A stretch of DNA of 64,000 nt from Paenibacillus sp. HWE-109 (GCF_022163125.1 NZ_CP091881.1:6835001-6899000); one strand, 5' to 3'; shown: positions 25,700-34,472, counted from the stretch's first letter. Notes: generated from the sequence alone by a model not told the origin. Made by a program: numbers and translations.

Positions 25700-26173
25700 T
25701 TGAAAAAGATTGTTGCTCTTGTTTTTAGTCTTGTTTTGTTTTTGAGTGTAGCTTTAGGAAGTGTATCAGCGTCACAATCTAAGTTGGATGAAACGGTTGA
25801 CGGATTGCTCGGTGTTCCGTACAGAGATGCGGGAACGACAACAAAGGGCTTTGATTGCTCTGGATTCACCGCATACGTTTTCGACCAGTTCGGCATTGAC
25901 CTTCCTCATAGTTCATCTTCTCAAAATACAGAAGGCTATTGGGTTGACAAAAGTGATCTTCGCAAAGGTGATCTTGTGTTCTTCAACACAGGTGGCAAAG
26001 GTGTTTCTCACGTAGGTATCTACCTTGGAAACGGTGAATTCATTCATTCCGCATCCAATGAAGGTATTGTGAAAAACAAACTAAGCGAATCCTATTATGC
26101 GAAACGGTATGTATCCGCCAGACGCGTTCTGTGGGATGATATCTACAATCAGCTGACTGCTGAATCCAAGTAA
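25700..26173 (+). CDS. NlpC/P60 family cell wall endopeptidase
   Basis: A 157-residue secreted peptidoglycan hydrolase. A signal peptide (MKKIVALVFSLVLFLSVALG, cleavage near SVSASQ) leads directly into one NlpC/P60 domain with catalytic Cys53 in GFDCSGFTAYVF, His104 in VSHVGIYLGNG and His116 in FIHSAS. There is no LysM or SH3 wall-binding domain. The start codon is TTG with GGAAGGAGA 7 bases upstream. Expression should respond to c-di-AMP through the preceding riboswitch. The codon use here is more AT-rich than in the flanking genes. Confidence 0.93.
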   Translation: MKKIVALVFSLVLFLSVALGSVSASQSKLDETVDGLLGVPYRDAGTTTKGFDCSGFTAYVFDQFGIDLPHSSSSQNTEGYWVDKSDLRKGDLVFFNTGGKGVSHVGIYLGNGEFIHSASNEGIVKNKLSESYYAKRYVSARRVLWDDIYNQLTAESK

Positions 26174-26191
26174 TTTTCCTGCAATACTATG

Positions 26192-26245
26192 AATAAAGCC
26201 TGGACAAGCCTCAGCTCGAAAGAGCCGCTTTCCAGGCTTTTATTC
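26192..26245 (+). terminator. Terminator after the NlpC/P60 gene
   Basis: AATAAAGCCTGGA and TCCAGGCTTTTATT pair over a 25-base loop that has its own short stem. T-rich on both strands. Confidence 0.75.
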
Positions 26246-26266
26246 TGTCGGGAGGCCTAGTCTATA

Positions 26267-27652
26267 ATGAAATTATTCCTACATCGGAAGGATTTGCGGG
26301 TAGATGATCTGGCTGCATTCAACTACTTGTTGAGCAGTGGCGGACCTAGTCTGCATATGCTTATTCTCGATCCGTTTTTACTGCGCCATTCTAGACATGA
26401 AGCCCATAGCGGCAAGCAATTTCTGCGGTATGTGAGACGGTTGATGAACCTTTATAAGCAATATGGTAAAACGATCTATGTGGTGTACGGAGAGCCGGAA
26501 GTTGTTCTTGAACAAGTGCTGCACAACGCACCGATAGATGAGGTTATCGTACATAGGGATTTCACGCCTTATTCCAAAACACGCGATCGGAAGCTTCGTG
26601 AAGCCGCTCGAGCACGAGGTGTACCGTTCACGGAATTCGTTGATCACACCTTGGCGGATTTAGCCGATTTCCAGATTTCCTCTGGCAAAAGCGGTCCTTA
26701 CAAAGTTTATACCCCCTTTTATAAAAAGCTAAACACCTACTTGCAAACTTTCTATCGTCCTTCTTCGCCGCTTCATCTGGGTGATTTGTCGACGGTGGAT
26801 CTCGCCCAGTTGGAGGGCAGCCAACGCTTATTGGAGCTCTTCCAAAGCTGGGTTCCCCCTTTCTCTCTCGAAGATTATTTCCCTGCTGAAAATCCTATAG
26901 AATCACTGGAAGATTTCCTGACGGACCATCTCCCCTTCTATGCGGCACGCCGCGACTATTACGCTTATGATGGCACAAGCTCACTTAGTGCCGCGATTAA
27001 TGCAGGCGCCATCTCGATCCGCAAGGTGTACGAGGCAGTCATGGAGCAGGAACATTCGGCCGCGTGGGTGCGCCAACTGGTGTGGCGGGATTTCTATTTG
27101 TATCAATCTATCTACGATGAGAACTTTTTCAGCTATGAGAAGACGTTTGACTTCACCAACCTGAGTGATCGGCATTTCGAGGCTTGGCGCAAAGCTGAAA
27201 CCGGCGTGCCCATCATTGATGCAGCGATGACAGAGCTCAATGATACCGGCCGCATGCCCAATCGGCTGCGAATGATTACAGCCATGTTCCTCACGAAGAA
27301 CTTGCTGTGTCCATTTACGCTGGGCGAGCAGTATTTCCGCTACAAACTCAGTGATTACGACAATACCCTTAACCGCGGCGGGTGGTTATGGTGCGCCTCT
27401 TTGGGCTTCGATGCGTCGCCCTATTTCCGCATTATGAATCCCGTGACGCAATCGATCACCTATGATCCGAGCGGCCAATACCTGCGCAGATGGCTGCCGC
27501 AGATGACCGGACTAAGCGACAAGCAGATTCATCAGCCTCAAGCCCATGCCATCGTTGATCTGAAGCAGTCCAGAGCAGCCGCGATCGAGGTTTACAAACA
27601 TATTTTGAAAAGCAAACCTACCGTTGAGTTCGGTAATTCTGAGGAAGATTAG
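26267..27652 (+). CDS. phrB: Deoxyribodipyrimidine photolyase
   Basis: A 461-residue DNA photolyase of the usual class I CPD length. It starts KLFLHRKDLRVDDLAAF (photolyase N-terminal Rossmann domain, antenna side). The FAD domain includes WVRQLVWRDFYLYQ, TGVPIIDAAMTELNDTGRMPNR, LRMITAMFLTKNLL and YDNTLNRGGWLWCASLGFDASPYFRIMNPV, with the conserved tryptophans. It uses light to split UV-induced cyclobutane pyrimidine dimers. No antenna chromophore type can be told by eye. It stands alone, with a terminator upstream and the guanidine leader downstream. Confidence 0.95.
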   Translation: MKLFLHRKDLRVDDLAAFNYLLSSGGPSLHMLILDPFLLRHSRHEAHSGKQFLRYVRRLMNLYKQYGKTIYVVYGEPEVVLEQVLHNAPIDEVIVHRDFTPYSKTRDRKLREAARARGVPFTEFVDHTLADLADFQISSGKSGPYKVYTPFYKKLNTYLQTFYRPSSPLHLGDLSTVDLAQLEGSQRLLELFQSWVPPFSLEDYFPAENPIESLEDFLTDHLPFYAARRDYYAYDGTSSLSAAINAGAISIRKVYEAVMEQEHSAAWVRQLVWRDFYLYQSIYDENFFSYEKTFDFTNLSDRHFEAWRKAETGVPIIDAAMTELNDTGRMPNRLRMITAMFLTKNLLCPFTLGEQYFRYKLSDYDNTLNRGGWLWCASLGFDASPYFRIMNPVTQSITYDPSGQYLRRWLPQMTGLSDKQIHQPQAHAIVDLKQSRAAAIEVYKHILKSKPTVEFGNSEED

Positions 27653-27671
27653 CGGCTCCCAGAACTGCAAC

Positions 27672-27700
27672 TTGACATCACATGTAAGCCATTCTATAAT
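27672..27700 (+). promoter_or_regulatory. Consensus sigma-A promoter for gdx
   Basis: TTGACA (27672-27677) and TATAAT (27695-27700) are both perfect and are separated by exactly 17 bases. It sits just 3' of the photolyase stop and about 12 bases before the guanidine riboswitch. Confidence 0.9.
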
Positions 27701-27711
27701 AACGGCATGTC

Positions 27712-27812
27712 GTTTTCTAGGGTTCCGCGGCGTTCACCCGCCGGTCTGGTCCAAGAGAAAACACGCAGCGAATACGCTGTGGTCACGGAGGGAGAAAAGC
27801 CCGGGAGTCTTA
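27712..27812 (+). promoter_or_regulatory. Guanidine-I riboswitch (ykkC class)
   Basis: The leader shows the class core: TTTTCTAGGGTTCCG, then GGTCTGGTCCAAGAGAAAAC, ACACGCAG, and GGTCACGGAGGGAGAAAAGC then CCGGGAG. Guanidine-I riboswitches bind guanidinium and turn on detoxification genes. The expression platform is the overlapping terminator at 27790-27843: ligand binding holds the ACGGAGGGA...GCCCGGGAG strand and prevents termination. The downstream SMR exporter is a classic target. Confidence 0.95.
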
Positions 27813-27843
27813 TCGCGATGCGATAGCTTCCGGGCTTTTCTCT
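27790..27843 (+). terminator. Riboswitch-controlled terminator
   Basis: GAAAAGCCCGG and CCGGGCTTTTC enclose an inner TATCGC/GCGATA stem. The 5' arm overlaps the conserved 3' end of the guanidine aptamer, so termination and ligand binding are mutually exclusive. Confidence 0.85.
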
Positions 27844-27876
27844 GTCTGATTATTTTATCTAAAGGAGTGGTGTAGC

Positions 27877-28197
27877 ATGGCTTGGTTATATCTCGTTATT
27901 GCAGGTGTTTTTGAGGTGGTTTGGGCCATCTCGCTGAAGTTTTCCAACGGTTTTACACGTTTGGTCCCTTCTGCTATTACCTTGGCTGGGATGGTCGTTA
28001 GCTTCTACTTTCTGGCTGCTGCAACCAAAACCCTTCCGATCGGCACCGCCTATGCGGCTTGGACCGGAATTGGCGCTGTCGGCGCCATTATCATTGGCAC
28101 ACTGTTTCTCGATGAACCGATCAGCCTCACCCGAATTTTGTTCATGATCCTTATTTTGGTCGGTGTTCTCGGCCTTAAATTTACTTCTGGTCATTAA
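27877..28197 (+). CDS. gdx: Guanidinium exporter, SMR family (Gdx/SugE type)
   Basis: A 106-residue four-helix small multidrug resistance protein. The central Glu13 lies in GVFEVVWAISLKFSNGF, the Gdx-type signature (Trp after Glu), and TM3 has YAAWTGIGAVGA. Gdx proteins exchange guanidinium for protons across the cell membrane as dual-topology dimers. Only one gene is present, consistent with a homodimer rather than the two-gene EbrAB-like arrangement. The guanidine-I riboswitch immediately upstream supports the substrate. AAAGGAG precedes the ATG. Confidence 0.93.
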   Translation: MAWLYLVIAGVFEVVWAISLKFSNGFTRLVPSAITLAGMVVSFYFLAAATKTLPIGTAYAAWTGIGAVGAIIIGTLFLDEPISLTRILFMILILVGVLGLKFTSGH

Positions 28198-28365
28198 GTT
28201 CCTGCCCAACGCTAATCGCCGCGACCAGACACACATCATTATCGGCCGGCTTTGAAATTTAGGCAGCTATTTTTATGAATCTATCAGCTAGTAACCTTCG
28301 CAAATCTTTCTATCAAACATAGAATACCATGCAAGTAAATTCATAGTTTGATAGGAGATGGGTAC

Positions 28366-28941
28366 ATGATTAGAAAGCCACGTATTGCAGGAAAACAAAC
28401 CACAATCTTTCGACTCCCAAAAAGTGCAGGTATGCCCAAAGCAAAAGCCTTGCTGCTGTATCACGCGCGAGTCAAGAAACACAGCCAATTAGGAGCAGGC
28501 CGTCTTGTTGCTCAACGCACCGTTTCTATTGGAACTGATACTTCCTGGTTCAACGCCCAGATCATAGCTCGCAACCCTGCATGGGTGGATGTTCCCGGGG
28601 CCAACTATGTATGGTACTCTGGCAACCTGAGCAATGAAACCGCCATCGTCTCAACACGCTTCTCGATTTCACAGCGCAGAAACATTCTCGCCGCTTCCCT
28701 GTTCCTTTCTGTCGACAACTACGCCACTGTCATCATCAATGGTGTTCCGCTCGTGTATGACGCACCTCAGAATACGCCAGCTTTCTATAATACCGGACGC
28801 AGCTTCAATATCCGTCAGTTCCTCCGCCGGGGCCGTAATGACATCGTTATTATCGCCTTTAATGCGAACGGACAGCGGACTGTAGATAATCCTGCCGGAG
28901 TAGCCGCAAGACTCGATATTCGACTTAGCTCTTTATTGTAA
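28366..28941 (+). CDS. Hypothetical protein with a probable jelly-roll fold
   Basis: A 191-residue protein with no signal peptide or membrane segment. I do not recognise it. The first 60 residues are basic (MIRKPRIAGKQTTIFRLPKS). The rest is beta-rich: SVDNYATVIINGVPLVYD, NTGRSFNIRQFLRRGRNDIV, AFNANGQ. The pattern of a 'DNYATVYING' strand pair followed by a 'F(N)I..FLR.G.N.I' strand resembles galactose-binding or sugar-binding domains of glycosidases. AGGAG lies 13 bases before ATG 28366. Its last 17 bases overlap the convergent LysR gene. Confidence 0.7.
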   Translation: MIRKPRIAGKQTTIFRLPKSAGMPKAKALLLYHARVKKHSQLGAGRLVAQRTVSIGTDTSWFNAQIIARNPAWVDVPGANYVWYSGNLSNETAIVSTRFSISQRRNILAASLFLSVDNYATVIINGVPLVYDAPQNTPAFYNTGRSFNIRQFLRRGRNDIVIIAFNANGQRTVDNPAGVAARLDIRLSSLL

Positions 28942-29869
28942 ATGTGACGTCAGAGGCTTGATCGCAATATGCTGAAGGTTCTTCTTTCTTAATGGACTTA
29001 ATATAAGAAATAACCAAATCGATAAAACCACTTGCTGCCTGTCCCAAATATTTATCTTTATGATAAACAATTCCTACTTCTCGGATGAGCGTTGGGTTTA
29101 CGATTGGAATGATGAGTAAATCCTCATATTGATACATCTCGATTAGTGTTTTAGAAAGAATAGTGGCCCCTATCCCGGACCTGACTAGATTAAACAAAGA
29201 ATCGATCGTTGTTGTTTCAATAAATGGCTTTATTTCTAGACCTGCATTTCGACAGGTAGAGTCAATCAGTTGCCGGCATCGGTGCGTTTCAGGAAACATC
29301 ACAATCGGCGTTGTAACTAATTCCTCTAATTGAATTTGAGCATAGCTGGCCAAAGGATGGTTGGCGGTAGTCACGAAAAAGAAGGCCTCTCTATAGAGAG
29401 GCTTAACCGTCAGCTTATCATCTTCTACAGGTAAAATGGAAAAAGCAAAGTCCAGTTCATTTTGCAGAACACGCTCAACAATATCTTCATTCGTAATCAA
29501 CTTTATGCGTATATTTGGAAAATTGCGATGATAATCGATTAACAGTGATGAAGCGAGTTCATTCAATTCTCCCGGCAAGGCGCCAATAGATAAGGTGCCG
29601 CGTTCAACTTTTTGCAGTTCTTGAATTTGCTCGCGTGCACTCGTCAAAGATTTTATAGCTTTATGGGATTGTTGGTACAAAATCATACCTGCTTCTGTAA
29701 TCATCGTCTTTTTACCGATTCGATCAAACAAGCGAACACCAAGTTCGTTCTCCAGTGCCTTTATTTGATGACTTAACGTAGGCTGTGTAATACCAAGCTT
29801 ATCTGCGGCTCGAGTAAAATGGAGTTCTTCACAGGTCGTCATGAAATATTCTAGCTGCCTTAGTTCCAT
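28925..29869 (-). CDS. LysR family transcriptional regulator
   Basis: A 314-residue LTTR. The N-terminal winged HTH reads MELRQLEYFMTTCEELHFTRAADKLGITQPTLSHQIKALENELGV in part, and the rest is the periplasmic-binding-protein-like effector domain (GTLSIGALPGELNELASSLL ...). The ATG at 29869 is used because GGAGG sits 9 bases upstream; a second ATG two codons earlier is too close. It lies 49 bases downstream of the TDT transporter on the same strand, so it may be cotranscribed with it or control it. Confidence 0.92.
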   Translation of the reverse strand: MELRQLEYFMTTCEELHFTRAADKLGITQPTLSHQIKALENELGVRLFDRIGKKTMITEAGMILYQQSHKAIKSLTSAREQIQELQKVERGTLSIGALPGELNELASSLLIDYHRNFPNIRIKLITNEDIVERVLQNELDFAFSILPVEDDKLTVKPLYREAFFFVTTANHPLASYAQIQLEELVTTPIVMFPETHRCRQLIDSTCRNAGLEIKPFIETTTIDSLFNLVRSGIGATILSKTLIEMYQYEDLLIIPIVNPTLIREVGIVYHKDKYLGQAASGFIDLVISYIKSIKKEEPSAYCDQASDVTFTIKS

Positions 29870-29918
29870 CCTCATTCACCTCCGGTTTCTTCATTATACC
29901 GCTACAACCGATGTGTTT

Positions 29919-30905
29919 TCACCCTTGTAAAAGCTTTCCGTTGAACAAATGAATGAGCGTCCGAACAAGTAAAACGATGATGACAATCGTTAAAATCAAA
30001 AGGATCAACGCTGCAATAATTTTTAATGGCCACGTATTCACATGTATCGCATATTTTAACGCGGCATTACTAAGTGCAGCCATAGGGAAGCTAACAGCCC
30101 ACCACGATGCTCCAAAGGTAACGCTTTTCTTAAATACTTTAAAAGCAAGCACGATAAAGAGAAAAAGACCGAAATAAAACAATACAGCTGCAAAGTTATC
30201 AATCCGCTGCAAGAAATTGCTATAGCCCAAGAAGCCTACTTCAAAAGGTGCGATCAAAATAATCATCGAAGGCATCAGGCCAATGCCTAGCGCCTCATGA
30301 TGGATTAAACGATTAATAATTAGCGGCAGAAATAGGAGTGCGGCAAAGCCACCAATGGCAAGACTCATTAAATTGACTTCATGCGCCCAAGCAAAAGGCA
30401 TTGTTCCTCCTGTTACCGCAATATCTAATACGCCTACGCAGGGAATTAACCAAGCAGGAACCGCATGGGATAGATCCAATTTACCTTTAAGCAAGCGGGA
30501 TATGACAATGTAACTTAACGCTAATGCGAGAATCATGCCTATTATCCAAACATATTCACTAAGAACTTTCTGATATGGATTCAAAATAGATGACAACAGT
30601 AAAATCGCAATGGGTATGGTACCGAAAAAATTCCCCACAATCGGATGTGTGAACTCTGCTGCTACCTTCTGAGGATAACGAATCCCTTTCACCAAGAACC
30701 CTATGGATAGTAGAATGAATACGATAATGGCTATGGCTGCTGTCAGGTCAGCTAATACAGCCGACGTGTGAAAAAGTTCGTGGGAAAGTCTCCATGATGA
30801 GGAAAAACCTGAAATCCCCATAACAGCGGCGAATAAATTCACCGGCAAGTATTGAATGGATCCGATTTTGCCTATATTCTGTTGCTTGGTTGCTGTCAAC
30901 TCCAT
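29919..30905 (-). CDS. TDT family transporter (TehA/SLAC1-like)
   Basis: A 328-residue protein with ten predicted membrane helices, matching the tellurite-resistance/dicarboxylate (TDT) family that includes TehA, Mae1, SSU1 and plant SLAC1 anion channels. Typical segments are LPVNLFAAVMGISGFSSSWRL (N-terminal helix), FTHPIVGNFFGTIPIAILLL, and GASWWAVSFPMAALSNAALKYA with the mid-helix Phe-like gate region. Substrate cannot be told; C4-dicarboxylate, sulfite, nitrate and chloride are all known in the family. The ATG at 30905 is favoured because the upstream GTG lies inside the AGAGGTGA ribosome site. Confidence 0.85.
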   Translation of the reverse strand: MELTATKQQNIGKIGSIQYLPVNLFAAVMGISGFSSSWRLSHELFHTSAVLADLTAAIAIIVFILLSIGFLVKGIRYPQKVAAEFTHPIVGNFFGTIPIAILLLSSILNPYQKVLSEYVWIIGMILALALSYIVISRLLKGKLDLSHAVPAWLIPCVGVLDIAVTGGTMPFAWAHEVNLMSLAIGGFAALLFLPLIINRLIHHEALGIGLMPSMIILIAPFEVGFLGYSNFLQRIDNFAAVLFYFGLFLFIVLAFKVFKKSVTFGASWWAVSFPMAALSNAALKYAIHVNTWPLKIIAALILLILTIVIIVLLVRTLIHLFNGKLLQG

Positions 30906-31112
30906 GCTGCTCACCTCTTTCGAATCATTTAGTCATCTAAACACTCTTCCTCAACATGCCGGTAATGGTTGTTATTGTTTGTTACTGACAAGAGGACAAT
31001 ACATGTGAAAACCTCACTTTCACGTTGTAGAGCAATTATAATAAATCAACAGATCCCCCATCAATGTTCATTTTTCTATCATAATGATGCACAGTTTCTA
31101 TCGTCCATCGAA

Positions 31113-31160
31113 GAAAAAAGGCTGTCTCCCCAGATGTGCAACCTGGGGAGACAGCCTTTT
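31113..31160 (-). terminator. Bidirectional terminator after the ABC exporter
   Basis: A perfect 18-base-arm hairpin (AAGGCTGTCTCCCCAG and its complement, loop ATGTGCAAC) with A- and T-runs on both sides, 3 bases past the ABC transporter stop. Confidence 0.9.
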
Positions 31161-31163
31161 GAT

Positions 31164-32879
31164 TTAAGTGCTAAACTGCGCTTGGTGCAAGCGGCTGTAA
31201 ACCCCGCCTACGGCGATGAGTTCCTCGTGCCCGCCTTGCTCGGTAATGCCGTGCTCCGTCACGACGACGATGCGGTCGGCATTCTTGATCGTCGCCAGTC
31301 GGTGCGCGATGACTAATGTCGTGCGCCCCTGCGACAGCTCGGCGAGCGACTGCTGAATCGCTGCCTCTGTCTCTGTGTCGAGCGCTGATGTCGCCTCATC
31401 GAGGATGAGTATCGGCGGATTCTTCAAGAACATCCGCGCGATCGCAAGGCGCTGCTTCTGACCGCCGGACAGCTTGACGCCGCGCTCGCCGACGATCGTA
31501 TCCAGTCCCTTAGGCTGCGACTGGATATAGCCTACAAGCTGCGCGCGCCGCGCAGCATCCCAGATCTCCCCGTCCGTCGCGCCCAGCTTGCCGTACGCGA
31601 TGTTCTCCCGCAGGGTGCCGGAGAACAGGAACACATCCTGCTGCACGATGCCGATTTGGCGGCGCAGCGATTCCAGTTCGATACCGCGAATATCGCGGCC
31701 ATCGATGGCAATGCTGCCCTCGCTTACATCGTAGAAGCGCGGCAGCAAGCTGCAAATCGTTGTCTTCCCTGCACCGGACGGGCCGACGAAAGCAACCGTT
31801 TCTCCCGCTCGAATGGATAAGTTGATATCATTCAATACCCTGGCTTCTTCGCCGTAGCCAAAGGAGACCGAATCAAACGTAATTTGACCATTCAGGTGGT
31901 CTACTTTCACCGCATTCGGCTGGTCGGAAACTTCCGGCTCCGTATCGATAACTTCAACGTACCTTCTGAAACCAGCGATTCCTTTGGGATAGCTCTCAAT
32001 GACATTATTAATTTTCTGAATCGGACCCAGGAATACATTCGTTAGGAGAACAAAGGCAATAAACTCGCCATAGCTAATTTGCTTATCAATGACAAACCAA
32101 GTTCCGCAGATGAGGACGAACACCGTAACCAAACGCATTAAGATGTAGCTTAACGAAATATTCCAAGCCATAATTTTATAAGAGAGCAGTTTGGTCAACC
32201 GGAAGCGTCCGTTGTTCACTTCAAACAGCTTCCTTTCGTAAGATTCATTCGCGAACGCCTGAACCACACGAATCCCGCCAATATTATCCTCGACTCTTGC
32301 ATTGATATCAGCAAGATCGCCCATCATACGGCGGAACGTTTTGGTCATTTTCTGATTGAAATAGACCGCAATCCACAGCAAGAATGGCACGATAACGAAC
32401 GTCAGCAGCGCCAGCTTCACATTTATTTGCAGCATCAGCAGCAAAGCACCGATCAGCGTCATCACCGCGATAAACAGATCTTCCGGTCCATGATGCGCGA
32501 CTTCACCAATTTCGAGCAAGTCGTTGGACATACGAGACATCAATTGGCCTGTTTTGTTATTGTCATAAAACCGGAATGACAGCTTCTGCAGATGATCGAA
32601 CATCTTTTTGCGCATATCCGTCTCAATATTAATGCCCAGCTTATGTCCCCAATAGGTCACAACGAAATTCAGAACGGTGTTTATCCCATAAACAGCAAGC
32701 AGCCCCGCACAAGCCCATAGAATCCAGGACCAATTGCCAGCCGGAAGCAACTTGTCTACGACTTGATTAACAGCAAGCGGGAATCCCAGTTCGAGAAGTC
32801 CAGCCACAACCGCACAGGTGAAATCTAAAATGAATAAGTGTTTGTAGGGCTTATAATATGAAAAGAAGCGTTTTAACAC
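31164..32879 (-). CDS. ABC exporter, fused permease and ATPase
   Basis: A 571-residue half-transporter. Residues 1-310 form the six-helix exporter domain (e.g. RFYDNNKTGQLMSRMSNDL coupling region). The ATPase has Walker A FVGPSGAGKTT, Q-loop IGIVQQDVFLFSGT, signature KLSGGQKQRLAIARMF, Walker B PILILDEATSALD and switch His in IAHRLATI. It probably works as a homodimer since no partner gene is adjacent. The N-terminal YYKPYKHLF and overall layout match MsbA/YfiB-like multidrug or lipid exporters; substrate unknown. Confidence 0.93.
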   Translation of the reverse strand: MLKRFFSYYKPYKHLFILDFTCAVVAGLLELGFPLAVNQVVDKLLPAGNWSWILWACAGLLAVYGINTVLNFVVTYWGHKLGINIETDMRKKMFDHLQKLSFRFYDNNKTGQLMSRMSNDLLEIGEVAHHGPEDLFIAVMTLIGALLLMLQINVKLALLTFVIVPFLLWIAVYFNQKMTKTFRRMMGDLADINARVEDNIGGIRVVQAFANESYERKLFEVNNGRFRLTKLLSYKIMAWNISLSYILMRLVTVFVLICGTWFVIDKQISYGEFIAFVLLTNVFLGPIQKINNVIESYPKGIAGFRRYVEVIDTEPEVSDQPNAVKVDHLNGQITFDSVSFGYGEEARVLNDINLSIRAGETVAFVGPSGAGKTTICSLLPRFYDVSEGSIAIDGRDIRGIELESLRRQIGIVQQDVFLFSGTLRENIAYGKLGATDGEIWDAARRAQLVGYIQSQPKGLDTIVGERGVKLSGGQKQRLAIARMFLKNPPILILDEATSALDTETEAAIQQSLAELSQGRTTLVIAHRLATIKNADRIVVVTEHGITEQGGHEELIAVGGVYSRLHQAQFST

Positions 32880-33061
32880 GTGTCCCCACCTCCCATCGAC
32901 TATTATACCTGAAAGGGTCGTAAAAAGTGGAATATTTTAGTTAGCCCGCAGCGAACCTCTCTATCATGGTGCTCTAATAAATAGGCTTCTGTCGGAGGAC
33001 AGGTATCCCCTACTTTCATATATATAGATGAACAGCATCTTGTGTGTGGAGGTATCGACCT

Positions 33062-33847
33062 ATGCTCAGTAACTCGTTAGACACACGAACGGCAATATTC
33101 CTTGCAGCTATGTGCAGCCAAGGCTATCAACTACTTGAATATGGACCAGAAGGCATTGCTTTGCCACAACGCTATCGGTTGGTCTCTTCTTTTACAGCGA
33201 ACTCCATTCTGAGTGAAAAAGAACTGTTCGGTTTCATTGCCGAATCGGACGGGCAAATCGTCATCGTCTTCCGCGGCACGCATTCCACATCCGACTGGAT
33301 CTCTGACAGTATTGCCAGACAAATCGTGTACCCCTATGCCAAAGAGGGCGGGCTTTCCCATAAAGGATTTACTGATATCTATGCGTCCGCTCGCAAGCAA
33401 ATCCTTGCCGCGCTGCGCAAGCTCTCTGCCGACAAAACCCTTTACATCACAGGACACAGTCTCGGTGGAGCCCTTGCCGCTCTCTGTGCTGCCGATTTAG
33501 CCACTAACACCAAATTCAAGTCGCCATCCGTCTACACCTTTGCATCCCCACGCGTCGGAAATCCGTCATTCGCGGGACTATTTAACCGCCGAACAGGTCC
33601 TCATTATCGCATTTACAATACCAACGATATCGTTCCTGATCTTCCACCCGTCATCTATAAATCCTTACGAACCGACAAGATTTATCACTACCTTCATGTG
33701 AAAAAGGCGGTCGAACTTACCTTCCAAGCAGGCTCTGTTGCTGCGAACCATGCCATCGGCAATTATTTTGCCGAATTGACGAAGTTGGACCCTCGCTACT
33801 CGCAGCGGTTATGCAGTCAGAATCCCGGATTTTGTCCGAATGCTTAA
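33062..33847 (+). CDS. Class 3 lipase family protein
   Basis: A 261-residue alpha/beta hydrolase of the lipase class 3 family. The nucleophile is Ser133 in YITGHSLGGALAALCA, preceded by IVFRGTHSTSDWISD (oxyanion loop). The catalytic Asp is probably in NTNDIVPDLPP and the His in DKIYHYLHV. No signal peptide is present, so it may be cytosolic. The ATG at 33062 is chosen because GGAGG lies 9 bases upstream. It stands alone between convergent and divergent neighbours. Confidence 0.88.
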   Translation: MLSNSLDTRTAIFLAAMCSQGYQLLEYGPEGIALPQRYRLVSSFTANSILSEKELFGFIAESDGQIVIVFRGTHSTSDWISDSIARQIVYPYAKEGGLSHKGFTDIYASARKQILAALRKLSADKTLYITGHSLGGALAALCAADLATNTKFKSPSVYTFASPRVGNPSFAGLFNRRTGPHYRIYNTNDIVPDLPPVIYKSLRTDKIYHYLHVKKAVELTFQAGSVAANHAIGNYFAELTKLDPRYSQRLCSQNPGFCPNA

Positions 33848-33917
33848 CCTTGACGGTCATTCAGCCCGCTTCATGCCAACCAACGGCGGAGCTTGCCGGA
33901 AAGGGGGCATTTTTTCG

Positions 33918-34376
33918 TTACAGCAGCTCGCGCAGTTCATTCGTCAGCGCTTCAACCAGTTCTGGTCTTCCGTGGAATTGAGCTGGTGTATTCTGATGAA
34001 GAAGAATCTCCCATGAGCTCTCTTTTTTAACCGCAATCAGGGTTTGGTGGGTATTTAGCCCAGGCGCAATATCAGTTTGTTCCTCCGGCACCATACCCGC
34101 AACCGCGCGCAGGACCGCGACACCTTCCGTTAACATATGCACCTCTTTGACCTTCCCATAATAGGGAGGCGTTGGGTGACTCGCAAATATAGGTGCCAAA
34201 TGTTCAAAAATCAATGCCCGTCCTCGCACCTGACTCCCATCAAATCCAATAATCTCGCCATCTTCAGCAAAATTGGCTGCCATGTCGGCGGCGTTCCTCT
34301 CATTCCATGTTGCTATTAGCTTATGATAAAGCGCTTTAACCGCTGCTTCATCTGTAGAAGAGGATCTCTTGTTCAT
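33918..34376 (-). CDS. SgcJ/EcaC family SnoaL-like protein
   Basis: A 152-residue protein of the NTF2-like (SnoaL) fold: AVKALYHKLIATWNERNAADMAANFAEDGEIIGFDGSQVRG at the start and HQTLIAVKKESSWEILLHQNTP near the end. SgcJ/EcaC members are small cone-shaped proteins of unclear activity. Strong ribosome site AAGGAGG 8 bases before ATG. It is divergent from the MFS transporter, with a palindrome between them. Confidence 0.8.
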   Translation of the reverse strand: MNKRSSSTDEAAVKALYHKLIATWNERNAADMAANFAEDGEIIGFDGSQVRGRALIFEHLAPIFASHPTPPYYGKVKEVHMLTEGVAVLRAVAGMVPEEQTDIAPGLNTHQTLIAVKKESSWEILLHQNTPAQFHGRPELVEALTNELRELL

Positions 34377-34446
34377 GTGACATTCCTCCTTGTTTTTGGT
34401 TTCCTTTAGTATAGCATGTCAGAAATATTTCTTTGTACGGCTTTCA

Positions 34447-34472
34447 AACCCTGACAGACTATTGTCAGGGTT
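34447..34472. promoter_or_regulatory. Palindromic operator candidate between SgcJ-like gene and MFS gene
   Basis: AACCCTGACA and TGTCAGGGTT are perfect 10-base inverted arms separated by GACTAT. It lies 57 bases before the MFS start codon and 71 before the SgcJ-like start, with a TATAAT at 34480-34485 just to its right. There is no T-run, so a terminator is unlikely. Dimeric repressor binding (TetR or MarR type) is inferred; no such regulator gene is adjacent. Confidence 0.6.
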
